A stretch of 64,000 nucleotides of DNA from Arcicella rosea (GCF_014204325.1 NZ_JACHKT010000020.1:41777-105776); one strand, 5' to 3'; shown: positions 17,729 to 27,900, numbered from the stretch's first letter. Numbers and translations are program-made. Notes: generated by a model not told the origin, from the letters alone.

Positions 17729-18436
17729 TTATTTGAAAAGTCCGTATTTGAGAATGCAGTAAATCGCTCTGAAACCATCTTTCCAGTTTATTTTTTTGCC
17801 TTCGGCATAAGTTCTTCCATAGTACGAAATCCCTACTTCATAAATACGAATATTCTTAATTCTAGCAATTTTAGCAGTTACTTCTGGTTCAAATCCAAAA
17901 CGATTTTCTTCTAAATGAATCCCTTTGATAATATCGGCACGAAACAGTTTGTAGCAAGTTTCCATGTCGGTAAGGTTCAAATTATTAAGCATATTACTTA
18001 AAAAAGTAAGGAATTTATTTCCAATTGTATGCCAAAAGAATAGAATTCTGTGGGCACGTCCACTGGTAAATCTTGAGCCATAAACAACATCAGCATGGCC
18101 ATTAATGATTGGCATCAGCATGATATTATACTCGTTAGGGTCATATTCTAAATCGGCATCTTGTATGATGATTAAATCGCCAGTTGCTCTTTGAATACCT
18201 GTTCTAATCGCTGCTCCTTTACCTTGATTGACAGCATGGCTGTGATAACTAATCGGGAAATTATGTTGATTGATATACTTTTCTATCTCAGTATTTGTAT
18301 CATCTGTAGAACAGTCATTAACCACAATTACTTCTTTTTCGATGTCATTTACCAGTTGTAATACTCTGACTTTATCAAGAATTAAATGGATGGTTTTGGC
18401 TTCATTATAAGAAGGAATGACAATAGAAAGTTTCAT
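17729..18436 (-). CDS. Glycosyltransferase family 2, soluble dolichyl-phosphate-mannose-synthase-like
   Basis: The 235-residue product is a bare GT-A domain: [14 protein letters not shown] at the N-terminus, [21 protein letters not shown] and the metal-binding [11 protein letters not shown]. The [15 protein letters not shown] segment near residues 208-222 is characteristic of DPM-like enzymes making polyprenyl-phosphate sugars. It lacks membrane helices. It is read in the same direction as the next GT2 gene. The substrate cannot be told from sequence. Confidence 0.9.
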   Translation of the reverse strand: MKLSIVIPSYNEAKTIHLILDKVRVLQLVNDIEKEVIVVNDCSTDDTNTEIEKYINQHNFPISYHSHAVNQGKGAAIRTGIQRATGDLIIIQDADLEYDPNEYNIMLMPIINGHADVVYGSRFTSGRAHRILFFWHTIGNKFLTFLSNMLNNLNLTDMETCYKLFRADIIKGIHLEENRFGFEPEVTAKIARIKNIRIYEVGISYYGRTYAEGKKINWKDGFRAIYCILKYGLFK

Positions 18437-18627
18437 TGAGTAAGAAAATTTAGGATTGGTTTATCGGTATAAACAAGTTAAGAATGTTTTGTTGAATAGA
18501 TTCTGCTATAGAGAAATGAATCAAGTCGTTTTGTTCACGATAAACCTTAATTATAATTAGCCTCAAATATAGCGTAAAAAGTTTAGATTAAGCCTTTTGG
18601 TATTCCAAAACCTAATTTGAATCGTAT

Positions 18628-19518
18628 TCAATTGTTAGAAAATTTACTCTTTTTAAGCAAGGGATATAGTAAAACGGAAGCCAAAATAATAAATGTTCCT
18701 GCATAAAAACCTGTTGTCATCTGTTCTTTTTCTCCGAAAATTAAATAGGCTAAAATGATACCGTAAACGGGTTCGAGGTTTAAAGTAAGATTGAACGTAA
18801 AGGCTGAAAATTTCCGAATCAATTCTACTCCTTCGGCAAAAGCATATACTGTGCAAACAAAAGCTAAAATCATTATCCAAAGCCAATCTAAACCTTGAGG
18901 TATGATTTTGAGATTGGCACTTCCTTCAAAAAATAAATACAGAACTGGTACAAAAGTAAAAATGGTAGCACCCATCATCTCATAAAAAGTAATGATTTGT
19001 GGACTATGTTTTGTCGCAAATCTGGAATTGATTACGGAGAAAAGGGCACTCAGAAAAGCAGAGAATATCCCGACGAATAAACCCATGATATGATTTACTT
19101 CAAACAAAAATATCAAGTATAATCCTACAATCACCATCAAGCCCAAACCAACTTCTATGATTCTGATTTTTCTTTTGTCCCAAATGGGTTCTAGTAAACT
19201 TGTCCACAATGAACCTGTTGAAAAACCTGCTAAACAAATGGCTACGGTCGATATTTTGGCAGCATAAAAAAATGTAAACCAATGCAAAGCGATAATTCCG
19301 CCTGTTGCCAATAATTGCCAAGTAGCTTTGGTAGAAACTTTGATGGAAACGTTTTTCAAATATAAATAAATAAACAAACCACCCGAAGCCAGCAGTGTTC
19401 TGAAAAAGACAACACTTAAAGAATGTGCAGAAATTAATGCTCCTAAAATAGCCGTAAATCCAGCGATGAGTACAACTAAATGGAGTTGGATGTAATCTTT
19501 TATATTGTTTGTTTTCAT
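18628..19518 (-). CDS. EamA/DMT superfamily transporter
   Basis: The 296-residue protein has about ten hydrophobic segments arranged as two EamA repeats (residues roughly 10-140 and 150-290), with the typical ISAHSLSVVFFRTLLAS region after helix 1 and a second-repeat LNLEPVYGIILAYLIFGE motif. DMT permeases export amino acids, metabolites or take up sugars; substrate is unknown. The ATG at 19518 (MKTNNIKDY) is preferred over 19539. Its terminator is not obvious, and it is separated from the LptF/G-like gene by about 95 bp on the same strand. Confidence 0.88.
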   Translation of the reverse strand: MKTNNIKDYIQLHLVVLIAGFTAILGALISAHSLSVVFFRTLLASGGLFIYLYLKNVSIKVSTKATWQLLATGGIIALHWFTFFYAAKISTVAICLAGFSTGSLWTSLLEPIWDKRKIRIIEVGLGLMVIVGLYLIFLFEVNHIMGLFVGIFSAFLSALFSVINSRFATKHSPQIITFYEMMGATIFTFVPVLYLFFEGSANLKIIPQGLDWLWIMILAFVCTVYAFAEGVELIRKFSAFTFNLTLNLEPVYGIILAYLIFGEKEQMTTGFYAGTFIILASVLLYPLLKKSKFSNN

Positions 19519-19602
19519 GAAATAAGTATTTGAAAGCATTTAGTCAAACCTATAAGGATTTATGTAATTATCTAATAATGAAAAAAAAGGATTTAACCTA
19601 TA

Positions 19603-19625
19603 AAACGCCGAACTACCTCGGCACG
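19603..19625 (-). terminator. Possible terminator overlapping the LptF/G-like stop
   Basis: GCCGA (19607-19611) and TCGGC (19618-19622) flank the stop codon; on the reverse strand the stem is followed by GTTTTATAG. The stem is short but GC-rich in an AT-rich setting. Confidence 0.4.
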
Positions 19626-20692
19626 GTATAATATAGAATAACACCAATACCTGTAAAAACTAAATTCGGTAACCACACGGCTAGGAGCGGAGGCATTCCG
19701 CCAGATTGTGCAATACCTTTACTCATCATAAAGAATAGAATATACAGAAAGGCTAACATAAAGCCTAAAGCAATTTGAAAACCTACACCGCCTCTTGATT
19801 TACGAGCAGAAACAATGACACCAATAACGCTCAGAATAATTACAGCAAATGGATTGGCAAAACGTAAGTATTTCTCAATCAGAAAAATCTCAATACCATC
19901 TGCACCACGACTTCTAATTTGATTAATCGTTGCTTCTAGTTCAGAATTGGTGAGCGTTTCGTGAATTTGATAAGTACTTTCAAAATCTTTGGGAAGTAAA
20001 TTGAGTGTTGTATCAATTTTTGTTCCGTAGGTTAATTTTTGTTTGCCATTAGGTAAGAAAGTTCTCACTCGGTAATCAAAAATCGACCATTTTCTTCTGG
20101 TAGAATCCCAAGTGATATGGTCTGCAAGTAATTTGGTCTTTAATTCATGTCCTTCAATTTTATCTAAAGAAAATTTATAACCCGTTTGTGAACCTGTATC
20201 GTAGCTTTCCATATAGGCATAATCGTGCGGGCCAATTTTGATATGCACATCTCTACCACTATAATAATAAGAACCTACTACGTACTTTCTTTCAAAGGCA
20301 ATTCGAGTTTTATTGGCATTAGGAATTACCCAACCAACCATAAAAAAAGTAAGTACTCCGATGATAGAAGAAGCAATAATATAAGGACGAATAAAACGAG
20401 TAAAGCTTACTCCAGTACTCAGAATCGCAATGATTTCGGTGCGTGCAGCTAAATTGGCGGTAAAGAAAACCGTAGCAATAAACACCATCAGCGGACTAAT
20501 ATAATTAGCCCAATAAGGAATAAAATTGAGGTAATAGTCAAAAAGAACAGCGTGAACAGAAGCTTTATTATCAATAAAATTGTCGATTTTTTCGGTATAA
20601 TCAATCACCATAATGATAGAGACGATGATTAACACGGCGAAAAAATACGTTGTAAGAAATTTTTTAATGATGTATAAATCGAGAATTTTCAT
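19613..20692 (-). CDS. LptF/LptG family permease of the LPS export ABC transporter
   Basis: The 359-residue product is a YjgP/YjgQ-type permease: the start MKILDLYIIKKFLTTYFF, three N-terminal membrane segments (to about residue 115), a periplasmic jellyroll-like domain (about 130-265, with WSIFDYRVRTF) and three C-terminal helices with FANPFAVIILSVIGV and a final LPNLVFTGIGVILYY. LptF/G with LptB moves lipopolysaccharide from the inner membrane to the Lpt bridge. Bacteroidota carry two such genes, usually unlinked; this one resembles LptG by length. Start at 20692 rather than 20707 fits the family. Confidence 0.88.
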   Translation of the reverse strand: MKILDLYIIKKFLTTYFFAVLIIVSIIMVIDYTEKIDNFIDNKASVHAVLFDYYLNFIPYWANYISPLMVFIATVFFTANLAARTEIIAILSTGVSFTRFIRPYIIASSIIGVLTFFMVGWVIPNANKTRIAFERKYVVGSYYYSGRDVHIKIGPHDYAYMESYDTGSQTGYKFSLDKIEGHELKTKLLADHITWDSTRRKWSIFDYRVRTFLPNGKQKLTYGTKIDTTLNLLPKDFESTYQIHETLTNSELEATINQIRSRGADGIEIFLIEKYLRFANPFAVIILSVIGVIVSARKSRGGVGFQIALGFMLAFLYILFFMMSKGIAQSGGMPPLLAVWLPNLVFTGIGVILYYTVPR

Positions 20693-21264
20693 TTTTCTGT
20701 AAGTCACAATAGCGACAACCGCAGCTATTCAAATCATAATATTTTACAAAGCTACGAATAAAAAAAAACTCTCAGGTTTGAAGTATCCATTTGCAGGATT
20801 AAAAATTGTTAATAAGCACTCAATGAAGGAATCAAGGCAGAGTCAGGGAATAAGTAATTGCTTTTTTTAATTGTGCGGTATTCTTCGCTTTTATACGGGA
20901 AATTGCGTGAAAAAGATGGGCGAACCTATCTCCGAGATAGGATGCCCTATCTTTTTCACGCAAAAAACCGCAAAAAAGATAGGACAAGCTATGATTTAGA
21001 TAGCTCCACCTATCTAAATCATAGCTTGTCCTATCAAAAAGACGCATTGACCTATCTAAAAGATAGCTTGACCAATCTTTAAGATAGGTTTTCCCGTCTT
21101 TTTGATAGGAAGAGGAGTAAATAAGATAATTGCCTCATCTTATAGCATTTACGAAAAAATTAACCGAATAATAAGTTTTTTGGAAGTAAATGGCTGATTG
21201 TCTTTAATGGTTTACGTCGTAGAGCATATATTTATACTATCAAACTTAAATATTTGTGAACTAG
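20693..21264. other. 572-bp divergent intergenic region containing a palindrome cluster
   Basis: Lies between the reverse LptF/G-like gene and the forward LuxR-type gene. Its central third is filled by the phased repeat described separately. Reading frames of 71-74 codons occur on both strands across the repeat, but they arise from the repeat itself. Right of the repeat, TTAACCGAATAATAAGTTTTT at 21160-21180 recurs almost exactly at 22092-22112. Confidence 0.6.
20903..21108. repeat. Cluster of helically phased GATAG/CTATC motifs forming nested palindromes
   Basis: GATAG or its complement CTATC (with three one- or two-base variants) starts at 20915v, 20926, 20936, 20947, 20978, 20999, 21010, 21031, 21052, 21062, 21073v, 21083 and 21104: every spacing is 10, 11, 21 or 31 bp. 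Within it are a perfect 26-bp inverted repeat (20978-21003 with 21010-21035, 6-nt loop), a 15-bp inverted repeat (20903-20917 with 20949-20963) enclosing CCTATCT-ccg-AGATAGG, and CTATCTAAAAGATAG at 21052-21066. In translation the 21-bp period yields heptads with YLxD on either strand. Function unknown. Confidence 0.85.
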
Positions 21265-21942
21265 ATGATTGATACAAATCAGGAAATAATTGATAAGAAT
21301 ATTCTTGAAATTGCTAAGGTAGCTTACAAGTTACCAGGAGTAGTTGTATTGCACGACCTACGTGATTGGTCAGTTGCTTGGATGTCGCCAAGAGGACTTG
21401 ACGAGCTTGGTGTAACTTTAGAAGAAATTACCAGTTTACCTTCGGAAGAGTATTATTACCGTTATTTCAATCCAGAAGATGCTAAAGATTATGCTCCCAA
21501 AGTGTTGAGTTTGATGGAGCGAAATATTGCTGATGAAATTTGTACTTGTTTTCAGCAGGTGCGTTTTGGGATTAATGCTCCTTGGAAATGGCACATGGCA
21601 AGTACAATGGTTTTTGCCCGTGATGAACAAGGAAATCCGCTATTAGCTATTACAATAGCCTTTCCAATCGACACCATGCACCACATGACTTTTAAAGCAG
21701 AGCGATTGTTAGAAGAGAATAATTTTCTGCGAAACAACATTCAGCTATTTTCAAGCCTTAGTAAACGTGAATGCGAAATATTAAAATTACTGGCAATGGG
21801 TATGAGTTCTGTTGATACTGCTGAACAATTATTTATTTCGGTAGGAACGGTTGAAACACATCGGAAAAACATCAAGAAAAAACTCAATACTAATTCCTAC
21901 TTTGAGCTTTGCCAGTTTGCAAGGGCATTTAACTTAATTTAA
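21265..21942 (+). CDS. PAS-like LuxR-family transcriptional regulator
   Basis: The 225-residue product has an N-terminal PAS-like sensor region (about residues 20-135, with VVVLHDLRDWSVAWMSPRG and the beta-sheet W.MASTMVFARDEQGN) and a C-terminal LuxR helix-turn-helix (about 162-222: LSKRECEILKLLAMGMSS, then SVGTVETHRKNIKKKLNT). No receiver domain is present, so activation is by a small ligand or redox/heme-type signal rather than phosphotransfer. It precedes a barrel-lipoprotein pair in the same direction; the palindrome at 21962-21981 just after its stop is a candidate binding site. The effector is unknown. Confidence 0.88.
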   Translation: MIDTNQEIIDKNILEIAKVAYKLPGVVVLHDLRDWSVAWMSPRGLDELGVTLEEITSLPSEEYYYRYFNPEDAKDYAPKVLSLMERNIADEICTCFQQVRFGINAPWKWHMASTMVFARDEQGNPLLAITIAFPIDTMHHMTFKAERLLEENNFLRNNIQLFSSLSKRECEILKLLAMGMSSVDTAEQLFISVGTVETHRKNIKKKLNTNSYFELCQFARAFNLI

Positions 21943-21961
21943 GTGACTTTTGATTTAAAAA

Positions 21962-21981
21962 AATACCCAGAAATGGGTATT
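21962..21981. promoter_or_regulatory. Perfect palindrome, candidate LuxR-type operator
   Basis: AATACCCA (21962-21969) and TGGGTATT (21974-21981) are perfect arms around GAAA. The centre lies about 55 bp upstream of the expected start from the -7 box at 22013-22020, a usual position for a LuxR-type activator site; no T-run follows, so a terminator is less likely. Confidence 0.5.
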
Positions 21982-22012
21982 GATTAGCCAAGCTGGCGTC
22001 TTTACTTTTGCA

Positions 22013-22020
22013 TTTAAAGT
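22013..22020 (+). promoter_or_regulatory. -7 box (TACTTTTG) upstream of the barrel/lipoprotein pair
   Basis: TACTTTTG fits TAnnTTTG exactly; there is no TTTG at the -33 position, as expected for an activator-dependent promoter. Confidence 0.45.
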
Positions 22021-22381
22021 TTGTAGAGAATAGAATATAGCCTCAATTAGCAGATACATTTTAAGCTATTTTTTGAATGATACTTTAATAGTTAACCGTA
22101 TAATAAGTTTTTAAGTGCATAAGGCTGGTTGAGTGATACTCGCTTTTAATTTTTAAGTACTTTCGATAATCGGTTTCGGGATATAAGAAACCTTTAGGGT
22201 ATACACATTCCGCCAAGTATACCCTTCAAATTTAACACATCATCAAAGAAGAATAATGTCGATTTTTTTCAGTAAAACATGCTAAAAGCATGAAGAATAG
22301 GTGTGTCTATACTTTTAGACGAAGCAAAAAGATTGCTTATAAAATAGAATCAAACATACAAACCTTTATAAATATCACAGC

Positions 22382-23068
22382 ATGAAAAAACTGCTATTGC
22401 TTTTAATGACTATTTGTACAATTGGTGGGAGTGCCTTTTGTCAGGAAAAAGTTAAAATTAAAGCTCCCAATGATGGGAAATTTGCGATTGGTTTAGGCAT
22501 AGGAACAACTCCGAGCTTGGATGTATCGTATCAATACAATAACCATTTGAGTGTTAAGTTGAAGTACAATTACTTCAAATACAACATGAATACACAATTG
22601 GATATTTCTGATGAGAAGGTTGAGCTAGATGGAAACTTTGACATGAGTGCAGTAGGCTTGTCGTTGGAATACTTCCCTTTTGCGAAGAGTAGCTTTAAAC
22701 TAATTGGCGGAGTGAGTTATGTATTGAAAGGCGAACTAGGCGTATTAGCGACTCCAACAGAAAATTATACTTTTGGTGAGACAGTCTTTACGCCTGAAGA
22801 AGTTGGAACTTTCAGATTTGGACTAGACTATGGCAAAGGAATTGCACCATTTGTGGGCATTGGTTTTGGAAGAGCAGTACCTAAAAAACGAGTAGGCTTT
22901 GGTTTTGAATTAGGAACCTATTATTTGAAACAACCAGTAGTATCATTAACAGGCACAGAACGCCTAAGTAGTATGAATGAACAAGAAGCAAAAGTACAAG
23001 CTAACATGAACGATTGGCGTTATTGGCCAATGCTAAATCTTAGATTGGCAGTACGTGTAAACAAGTAA
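22382..23068 (+). CDS. Outer-membrane beta-barrel (porin-like) protein
   Basis: The 228-residue product has a signal peptide (MKKLLLLLMTICTIGGSAFCQ) and about eight alternating strands with the motifs FAIGLGIGTTPSLDVSYQY, LSVKLKYNYFKYN, FKLIGGVSYVLKG, APFVGIGFGRA and a C-terminal LNLRLAVRVNK, resembling the OmpA/OprF-like outer-membrane barrel family. It is followed after 29 bp by a large lipoprotein gene and a terminator, so the two likely form one unit. It could be a partner pore or anchor for the lipoprotein; this is inferred from linkage only. Confidence 0.82.
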   Translation: MKKLLLLLMTICTIGGSAFCQEKVKIKAPNDGKFAIGLGIGTTPSLDVSYQYNNHLSVKLKYNYFKYNMNTQLDISDEKVELDGNFDMSAVGLSLEYFPFAKSSFKLIGGVSYVLKGELGVLATPTENYTFGETVFTPEEVGTFRFGLDYGKGIAPFVGIGFGRAVPKKRVGFGFELGTYYLKQPVVSLTGTERLSSMNEQEAKVQANMNDWRYWPMLNLRLAVRVNK

Positions 23069-23097
23069 ATAACTTTAATCCTAAAAGATAAGAAATC

Positions 23098-24774
23098 ATG
23101 AAACTAAAATATCGTAATTATTTTCGCCCTGTATTATATACAATTTTTGGACTATTTGTCGTCTTTGCCTGTCAGAAAATCAACCCATTTGAAGACGTAG
23201 AATTAACCGTAAATACAGATATTTATAAAGCTCCGATATTGCTGAGATTTGTAGATGGCAATGCTGATGCAACAAAAGTGCCAGAAGGACTGACCGTGAC
23301 AATTTCGGGTCCTGGCAAAGATTTAGTGCTAGATGATGCAGGAGGGAAAGATTATACTGTAATTGGCAATGTACTTCCTTTGGTATTAAATAAAAATGTT
23401 AAGCCATCCGAAGCAAATCCTATTGAGTTTACAGTTGTTGTTTCTGGAACAGGATATGTCTCAACGAGTAAAACGATTACTGTTGTTAGTGCAGATAGCA
23501 CTTTAGCATTTGACGTTCCTCTAACAAGTGTCGCTAGCCCTCCTCATGGTACAGCAGCAGCGACAAGTGTATTGTCGTTGACAACTGGCTCAACAATTAA
23601 TGTACCAGCTACTGCCGATAAAGCTGAGACGGCTCAGATTACGATAGCACCGGGAACACAAGTAAAAGATGTGGCAGGAAATGTTATTAACGCAACAACT
23701 GTAAAAACACAAGTTGTTCAATACGGCACTGAAACTCAGGAAGCATTGACTAGTTTTCCGGGAGGTTTTGCTGCAGAGAATGTTACTATGCAGAATGGAA
23801 CTACCACTGAAGGTTCATTTATTACTGGTGGTTTTGTTGCGGTTGATATGGAAGCAGATGGTAAAAAGGTTACAAGCTTTTCAAAACCAATTGATGTAAA
23901 AGTAGGAGTTAGCACAGAACTTGAAAACCCAGAAACAGGTCAAAAAGTACATGAAGGAGATAAAATTCCTACATGGAGTTATGATAGTGAGACAGGAGAG
24001 TGGAAAGAAGAAGGGGAAGCAATTGTAACAAAAGGAGCTGATGGTAAATTGACAGCAACTTTTAAAGCAGCACACTTATCTTATTGGAATTTAGATTGGT
24101 ATTATAGAGGATGTAGTAACAGGAGTACTACTCTGAAGTTTAGAGTAGCTTCTAATATCAATACTTATACAAATAGTTATGATTTTTATGCCTATTTATA
24201 TTTAGTAGCTCCAAATGGTAGTCGCTCATTCTATACATCAATTTCAAATTTTGATGTTTTAAATGGTAATTTAAATAATGGTTTTATTAACGCTGGAAGA
24301 GCTCCAAATAATTTTAGAGTTCAGCTTGACATTTTTTCAAGAAACAGTGCTGCTCTAATTGGTCGTTCTGCGGCTTTTGACCCTTGCTCATCTACTCCAG
24401 TTAATGTAAATGTCTCAGTACCTAATATACCACCATATATTAATATAGATATAGATTTTACAGTAAAATGTAGTAATAAGAGCTTAAATATTAAACCATC
24501 AACTTGGGTTGATTTTTATGATCCTACTGATAGAAGATGGGCATATATCTATGCAAGAAGTGGTAAAGGAAGTATTACATTAAGAGAAGGAAGGGAATAT
24601 ATCTTTTATACCTATTATGATGGTAAAAGTTATTCTGGCAGAGTTACGTTTGGAAAGAATTCATCTACCATTGTTACTTCTGGAGGTATAGGTATATCAG
24701 GTACAACAAGGTATAATGCTTCAACTGGTAGAGTAAGTGTCTTGGCAAGTTATACTGCTAATGATTGTAAATAG
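23098..24774 (+). CDS. Large exported lipoprotein, unknown function
   Basis: The 558-residue product has a lipoprotein signal (hydrophobic stretch then FVVFACQK, acylated Cys near residue 26), an N-terminal Ig-like region (about 35-145), a Thr/Ala-rich linker, a ZU5-like segment around residues 170-340 ending in AAHLSYWNLDWYYRGC, and two further beta-rich domains with paired cysteines. The HLSYWNLDW motif is common in Bacteroidota surface lipoproteins. From about residue 340 the codon use is more AT-rich than before. It is co-directional with the barrel gene and ends at a terminator at 24811. No catalytic motif is visible. Confidence 0.75.
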   Translation: MKLKYRNYFRPVLYTIFGLFVVFACQKINPFEDVELTVNTDIYKAPILLRFVDGNADATKVPEGLTVTISGPGKDLVLDDAGGKDYTVIGNVLPLVLNKNVKPSEANPIEFTVVVSGTGYVSTSKTITVVSADSTLAFDVPLTSVASPPHGTAAATSVLSLTTGSTINVPATADKAETAQITIAPGTQVKDVAGNVINATTVKTQVVQYGTETQEALTSFPGGFAAENVTMQNGTTTEGSFITGGFVAVDMEADGKKVTSFSKPIDVKVGVSTELENPETGQKVHEGDKIPTWSYDSETGEWKEEGEAIVTKGADGKLTATFKAAHLSYWNLDWYYRGCSNRSTTLKFRVASNINTYTNSYDFYAYLYLVAPNGSRSFYTSISNFDVLNGNLNNGFINAGRAPNNFRVQLDIFSRNSAALIGRSAAFDPCSSTPVNVNVSVPNIPPYINIDIDFTVKCSNKSLNIKPSTWVDFYDPTDRRWAYIYARSGKGSITLREGREYIFYTYYDGKSYSGRVTFGKNSSTIVTSGGIGISGTTRYNASTGRVSVLASYTANDCK

Positions 24775-24810
24775 TGGATTGTGGTTGATAAATACAGTGA
24801 AATGACAAAT

Positions 24811-24838
24811 ATGGCTGGGATTTCCTAGCCATGTTTTA
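24811..24838 (+). terminator. Terminator of the barrel/lipoprotein unit
   Basis: ATGGCT-gGGA pairs with the CCTAGCCAT side of the hairpin (24811-24832), followed by GTTTTATT; located 37 bp after the lipoprotein stop. Confidence 0.7.
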
Positions 24839-24871
24839 TTGGTTTTAGTATTCGTAAATGCCAAACAATAA

Positions 24872-24934
24872 AGGGAAGCCTTCAAACCTGAAAGCTTCCC
24901 TTGGTTTATATTATATTCGGGTTGGAAACCCGAA
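24872..24934 (-). terminator. Two hairpins downstream of ileS
   Basis: TTCGGGTT/AAACCCGAA (about 24914-24933) abuts the ileS stop and AAGGGAAGC/GCTTCCCTT (24872-24880 with 24894-24902) follows on the reverse strand with a U-rich tail. One or both likely end ileS transcription. Confidence 0.7.
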
Positions 24935-27900
24935 TTACAGCACTGCTACTTTAACGGTTAAAGTCAATTCTTCAAACTCTACTTCCTGTCCGTCGGCTAA
25001 TTCGCTAACTACTTCCAACGAAAGTGCTTGTACTTCTTGACTGATAAAGTCTTTGAAAGCTACAACGCCTGCGGTTACTTCTGGGTCTGAATCTAATAAT
25101 TGAATGCTGATTTTATCCGTTACTTCAAAGCCTGAATCTTTACGTAAGTTCTGAATACGATTGACAAAATCACGAGCGATACCTTCTTGTTTCAACTCAG
25201 GAGTAATGTTGATGTCTAAAGCAACCGTAATACCTGCATCTGATGCCGTTAAGTAGCCCGGTAAATCTTCTGTTTGTATTTCAACGTCTTCTAAAGCAAT
25301 CGTGAAATTCTCAAGAGCAATCGTTTTATTTTCTTCTAAAGCTTTTAAATCGTCGGCTGTCATGGCAGTAATTACTGCGGCAACGGCTTTCATTTCTTTT
25401 CCGAATTTTGGACCTAATGCCTTAAAGTTTGGTTTTACTTTTTTCGACAATACGCCCGAAGCATCGTTTAAGTATTCTACGGCTTTTATGTTTACTTCTG
25501 TCTTGATCAATTCGTCCACATGGCGAATTTGTTCACGAGTTTGTTCGCTCAAAATCGGAATCAAGATTTTCGATAATGGCTGACGTACTTTGATACGATT
25601 GGTTTTTCTCAATGAGTGAATCAAAGAACAAATTCTTTGTGCCAAATCCATTGAAGTTTCTAAATCTGTATTAATCCATGCTTCGTCTGCTTTAGGGAAG
25701 TTGGTTAAGTGAACAGACTGAACGCCTTCTGTACTTGTATCTGTTAGGTTTTTGTACAACCAATCGCCATAAAAAGGTGCAATTGGCGACATCAACTGAG
25801 CAATCGTTTTCAAACAGTAAGCCAAAGTTTCATAAGCCGATTGTTTGTCTGCCGTTACTTCGCCTTTCCAGAAACGTCTTCTGCCCAAACGCACATACCA
25901 GTTTGAAAGATGGTCGCCCACAAACTCTTGGATGGCACGTCCTGCTTTGGTTGGCTCATAAGTATTGTATGACTCGTCCACTTCTTTTATCAAAGTTTGT
26001 AGTTTTGATAAAATCCATTGATCTAATTCAGTCGCAATCGTTTTGTCAAGCTTTCCTGTTGGCGTGTAGCCATCTAAATTGGCATACAAAGCAAAGAAAT
26101 TATACGTATTTGTAAGCGTTCCGAAGAATTTGTTACGTACTTCGGTAATGCCTGCTAAGTCAAATTTAAGGTTATCCCACGGCTGTGCATTGGTAATCAT
26201 GTACCAGCGAGTTGGGTCTGCTCCGTACTTTTTCAAAGTTTCAAACGGGTCAACGGCATTGCCTAAGCGTTTAGACATTTTGTTGCCATTTTTGTCTAAA
26301 ACCAAACCTGTTGAAACTACATTTTTGAAAGCAACCGAATCAGAAATCATTGACGAAATGGCGTGCAAAGTAAAGAACCAACCACGAGTTTGGTCAACAC
26401 CTTCGGAAATAAAATCGGCTGGATAAGCTTTGTCGAAAATATCTTTGTTCTCGAAGGGATAATGCCATTGTGCATAAGGCATTGCTCCAGAATCAAACCA
26501 AACGTCAATTAAGTCGGTTTCACGAGTCATCACTTTGCCCGAAGCCGAAATTAAATATACTTCATCCACAAACGGACGGTGTAAATCTTCTTTTCCTTCT
26601 TTCAACAAAGCCAAGAATTTTTCGTTGGCTGCACGTTGCTCTGCTGATAAAACATCATCTTTCAAAGCGTGAGTAATGCCATTTTCTAATTCTTTCAAAG
26701 AACCAACGCATACTTCTTCGCTATCTTCCGAACGCCAGATTGGTAGCGGAGTTCCCCAATATCTTGAACGTGACAAGTTCCAGTCAACCAAGTTTTCCAA
26801 CCAGTTACCAAAACGACCAGTACCTGTTGATTCAGGTTTCCAGTTGATGGTATTGTTCAAGGCAATCATTTTATCTTTTACTGCCGTAGTACGGATAAAC
26901 CAAGAATCCAAAGGATAATACAAAACTGGTTTATCGGTTCTCCAACAGTGTGGATAAGGGTGATCAAATTTCTGAACATTGAAGGCTTTATTTTCAGTTT
27001 TTAATTGAATCGCAATGCGTTCGTCAACTGATAAATACTTGTCTCTTCCTTGTTTGATACGTTGTTCTTCTTTTTCAGCTTCTGATAAATATGCTTCTTT
27101 TACGGGTTCGTTGGCATAATCAGTAATTTCAGCCACGAAACGACCTTGGCGATTTACGATTGGTACATCTTTTCCGTTTTCGTCTTTGACAAAAATCGAA
27201 GGAATACCATTTTGCTGTGCTACTCTAAAGTCGTCCGCACCAAAAGTTGGTGAAGTATGAACTACACCAGTACCGTCTTCTGTCGTAACAAAATCACCGA
27301 TAATCACACGGAACGCAGGGCTTTCTGGCTGAACGTAAGGCATTAATTGTTCGTACTCGATGCCTTCCAAGAAATTGCCTTTGAAACTGAAAATTTCTTT
27401 CCAAGGAATGATTTTATCTCCGTCGTTGTACTTCGAGAAGTCGCCATCTTTTCCTTTTTCGTTGAAATATTTTCCAACTAAATCTTTTGCCAAAACTACA
27501 TTTACTGGTTCGTAAGTGTATGGATTGAGTGATTTAATCAAAGAGTATTCAATGTTTTTCCCAACTGTCAGAGCAGAGTTAGCTGGCAAAGTCCACGGAG
27601 TAGTCGTCCAAGCTAAAATATAAACATTACTACTTTCAGCAGCATCAAATAAAAATCCAGATTTGCCTGTGAGTTTTACTTTAAACTGAGCTGTCAGGGA
27701 AGTGTCTTTTACTTCACGATAACAACCTGGTTGGTTTAATTCGTGCGAAGAAAGACCAGTACCTGCCGCAGGCGAATAAGGTTGAATCGTGTAGCCTTTG
27801 TAAAGTAACCCTTTTTCGTAAAGAGTTTTCAACAAATGCCAAACCGATTCGATATAATCGTTTTCATAAGTAATGTATGGATTATCCAAATCTACCCAGT

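Larger units (their letters stand above)
21943..22381 (+). other. 439-bp structured intergenic region after the LuxR gene
   Basis: No gene is seen. It contains, in order, the palindrome at 21962-21981, a -7-like box at 22013-22020, the second TTAACC...ATAATAAGT copy at 22092-22112, a GGGTATAC stem-loop at 22196-22225, CATGC-taaaa-GCATG at 22278-22292 and GTCTA...TAGAC at 22305-22320. If transcription starts at about 22027 the 22382 gene has a leader of roughly 350 nt. Confidence 0.6.

Noticed and set aside
20832..21082. Two overlapping frames of 71-74 codons on opposite strands across the palindrome cluster, with YLxD heptads
   Set aside because: They start from weak codons or inside the repeat, and the heptads follow from the 21-bp period of the DNA repeat itself; treated as a repeat, not genes.
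24858..25040. 60-codon forward frame after the lipoprotein
   Set aside because: It runs antisense over the ileS terminator and 3' end; no family, and the strand is explained by ileS.
25735..26426. Forward frames of 115-126 codons inside ileS
   Set aside because: Shadows of the ileS coding strand with no start context or family.
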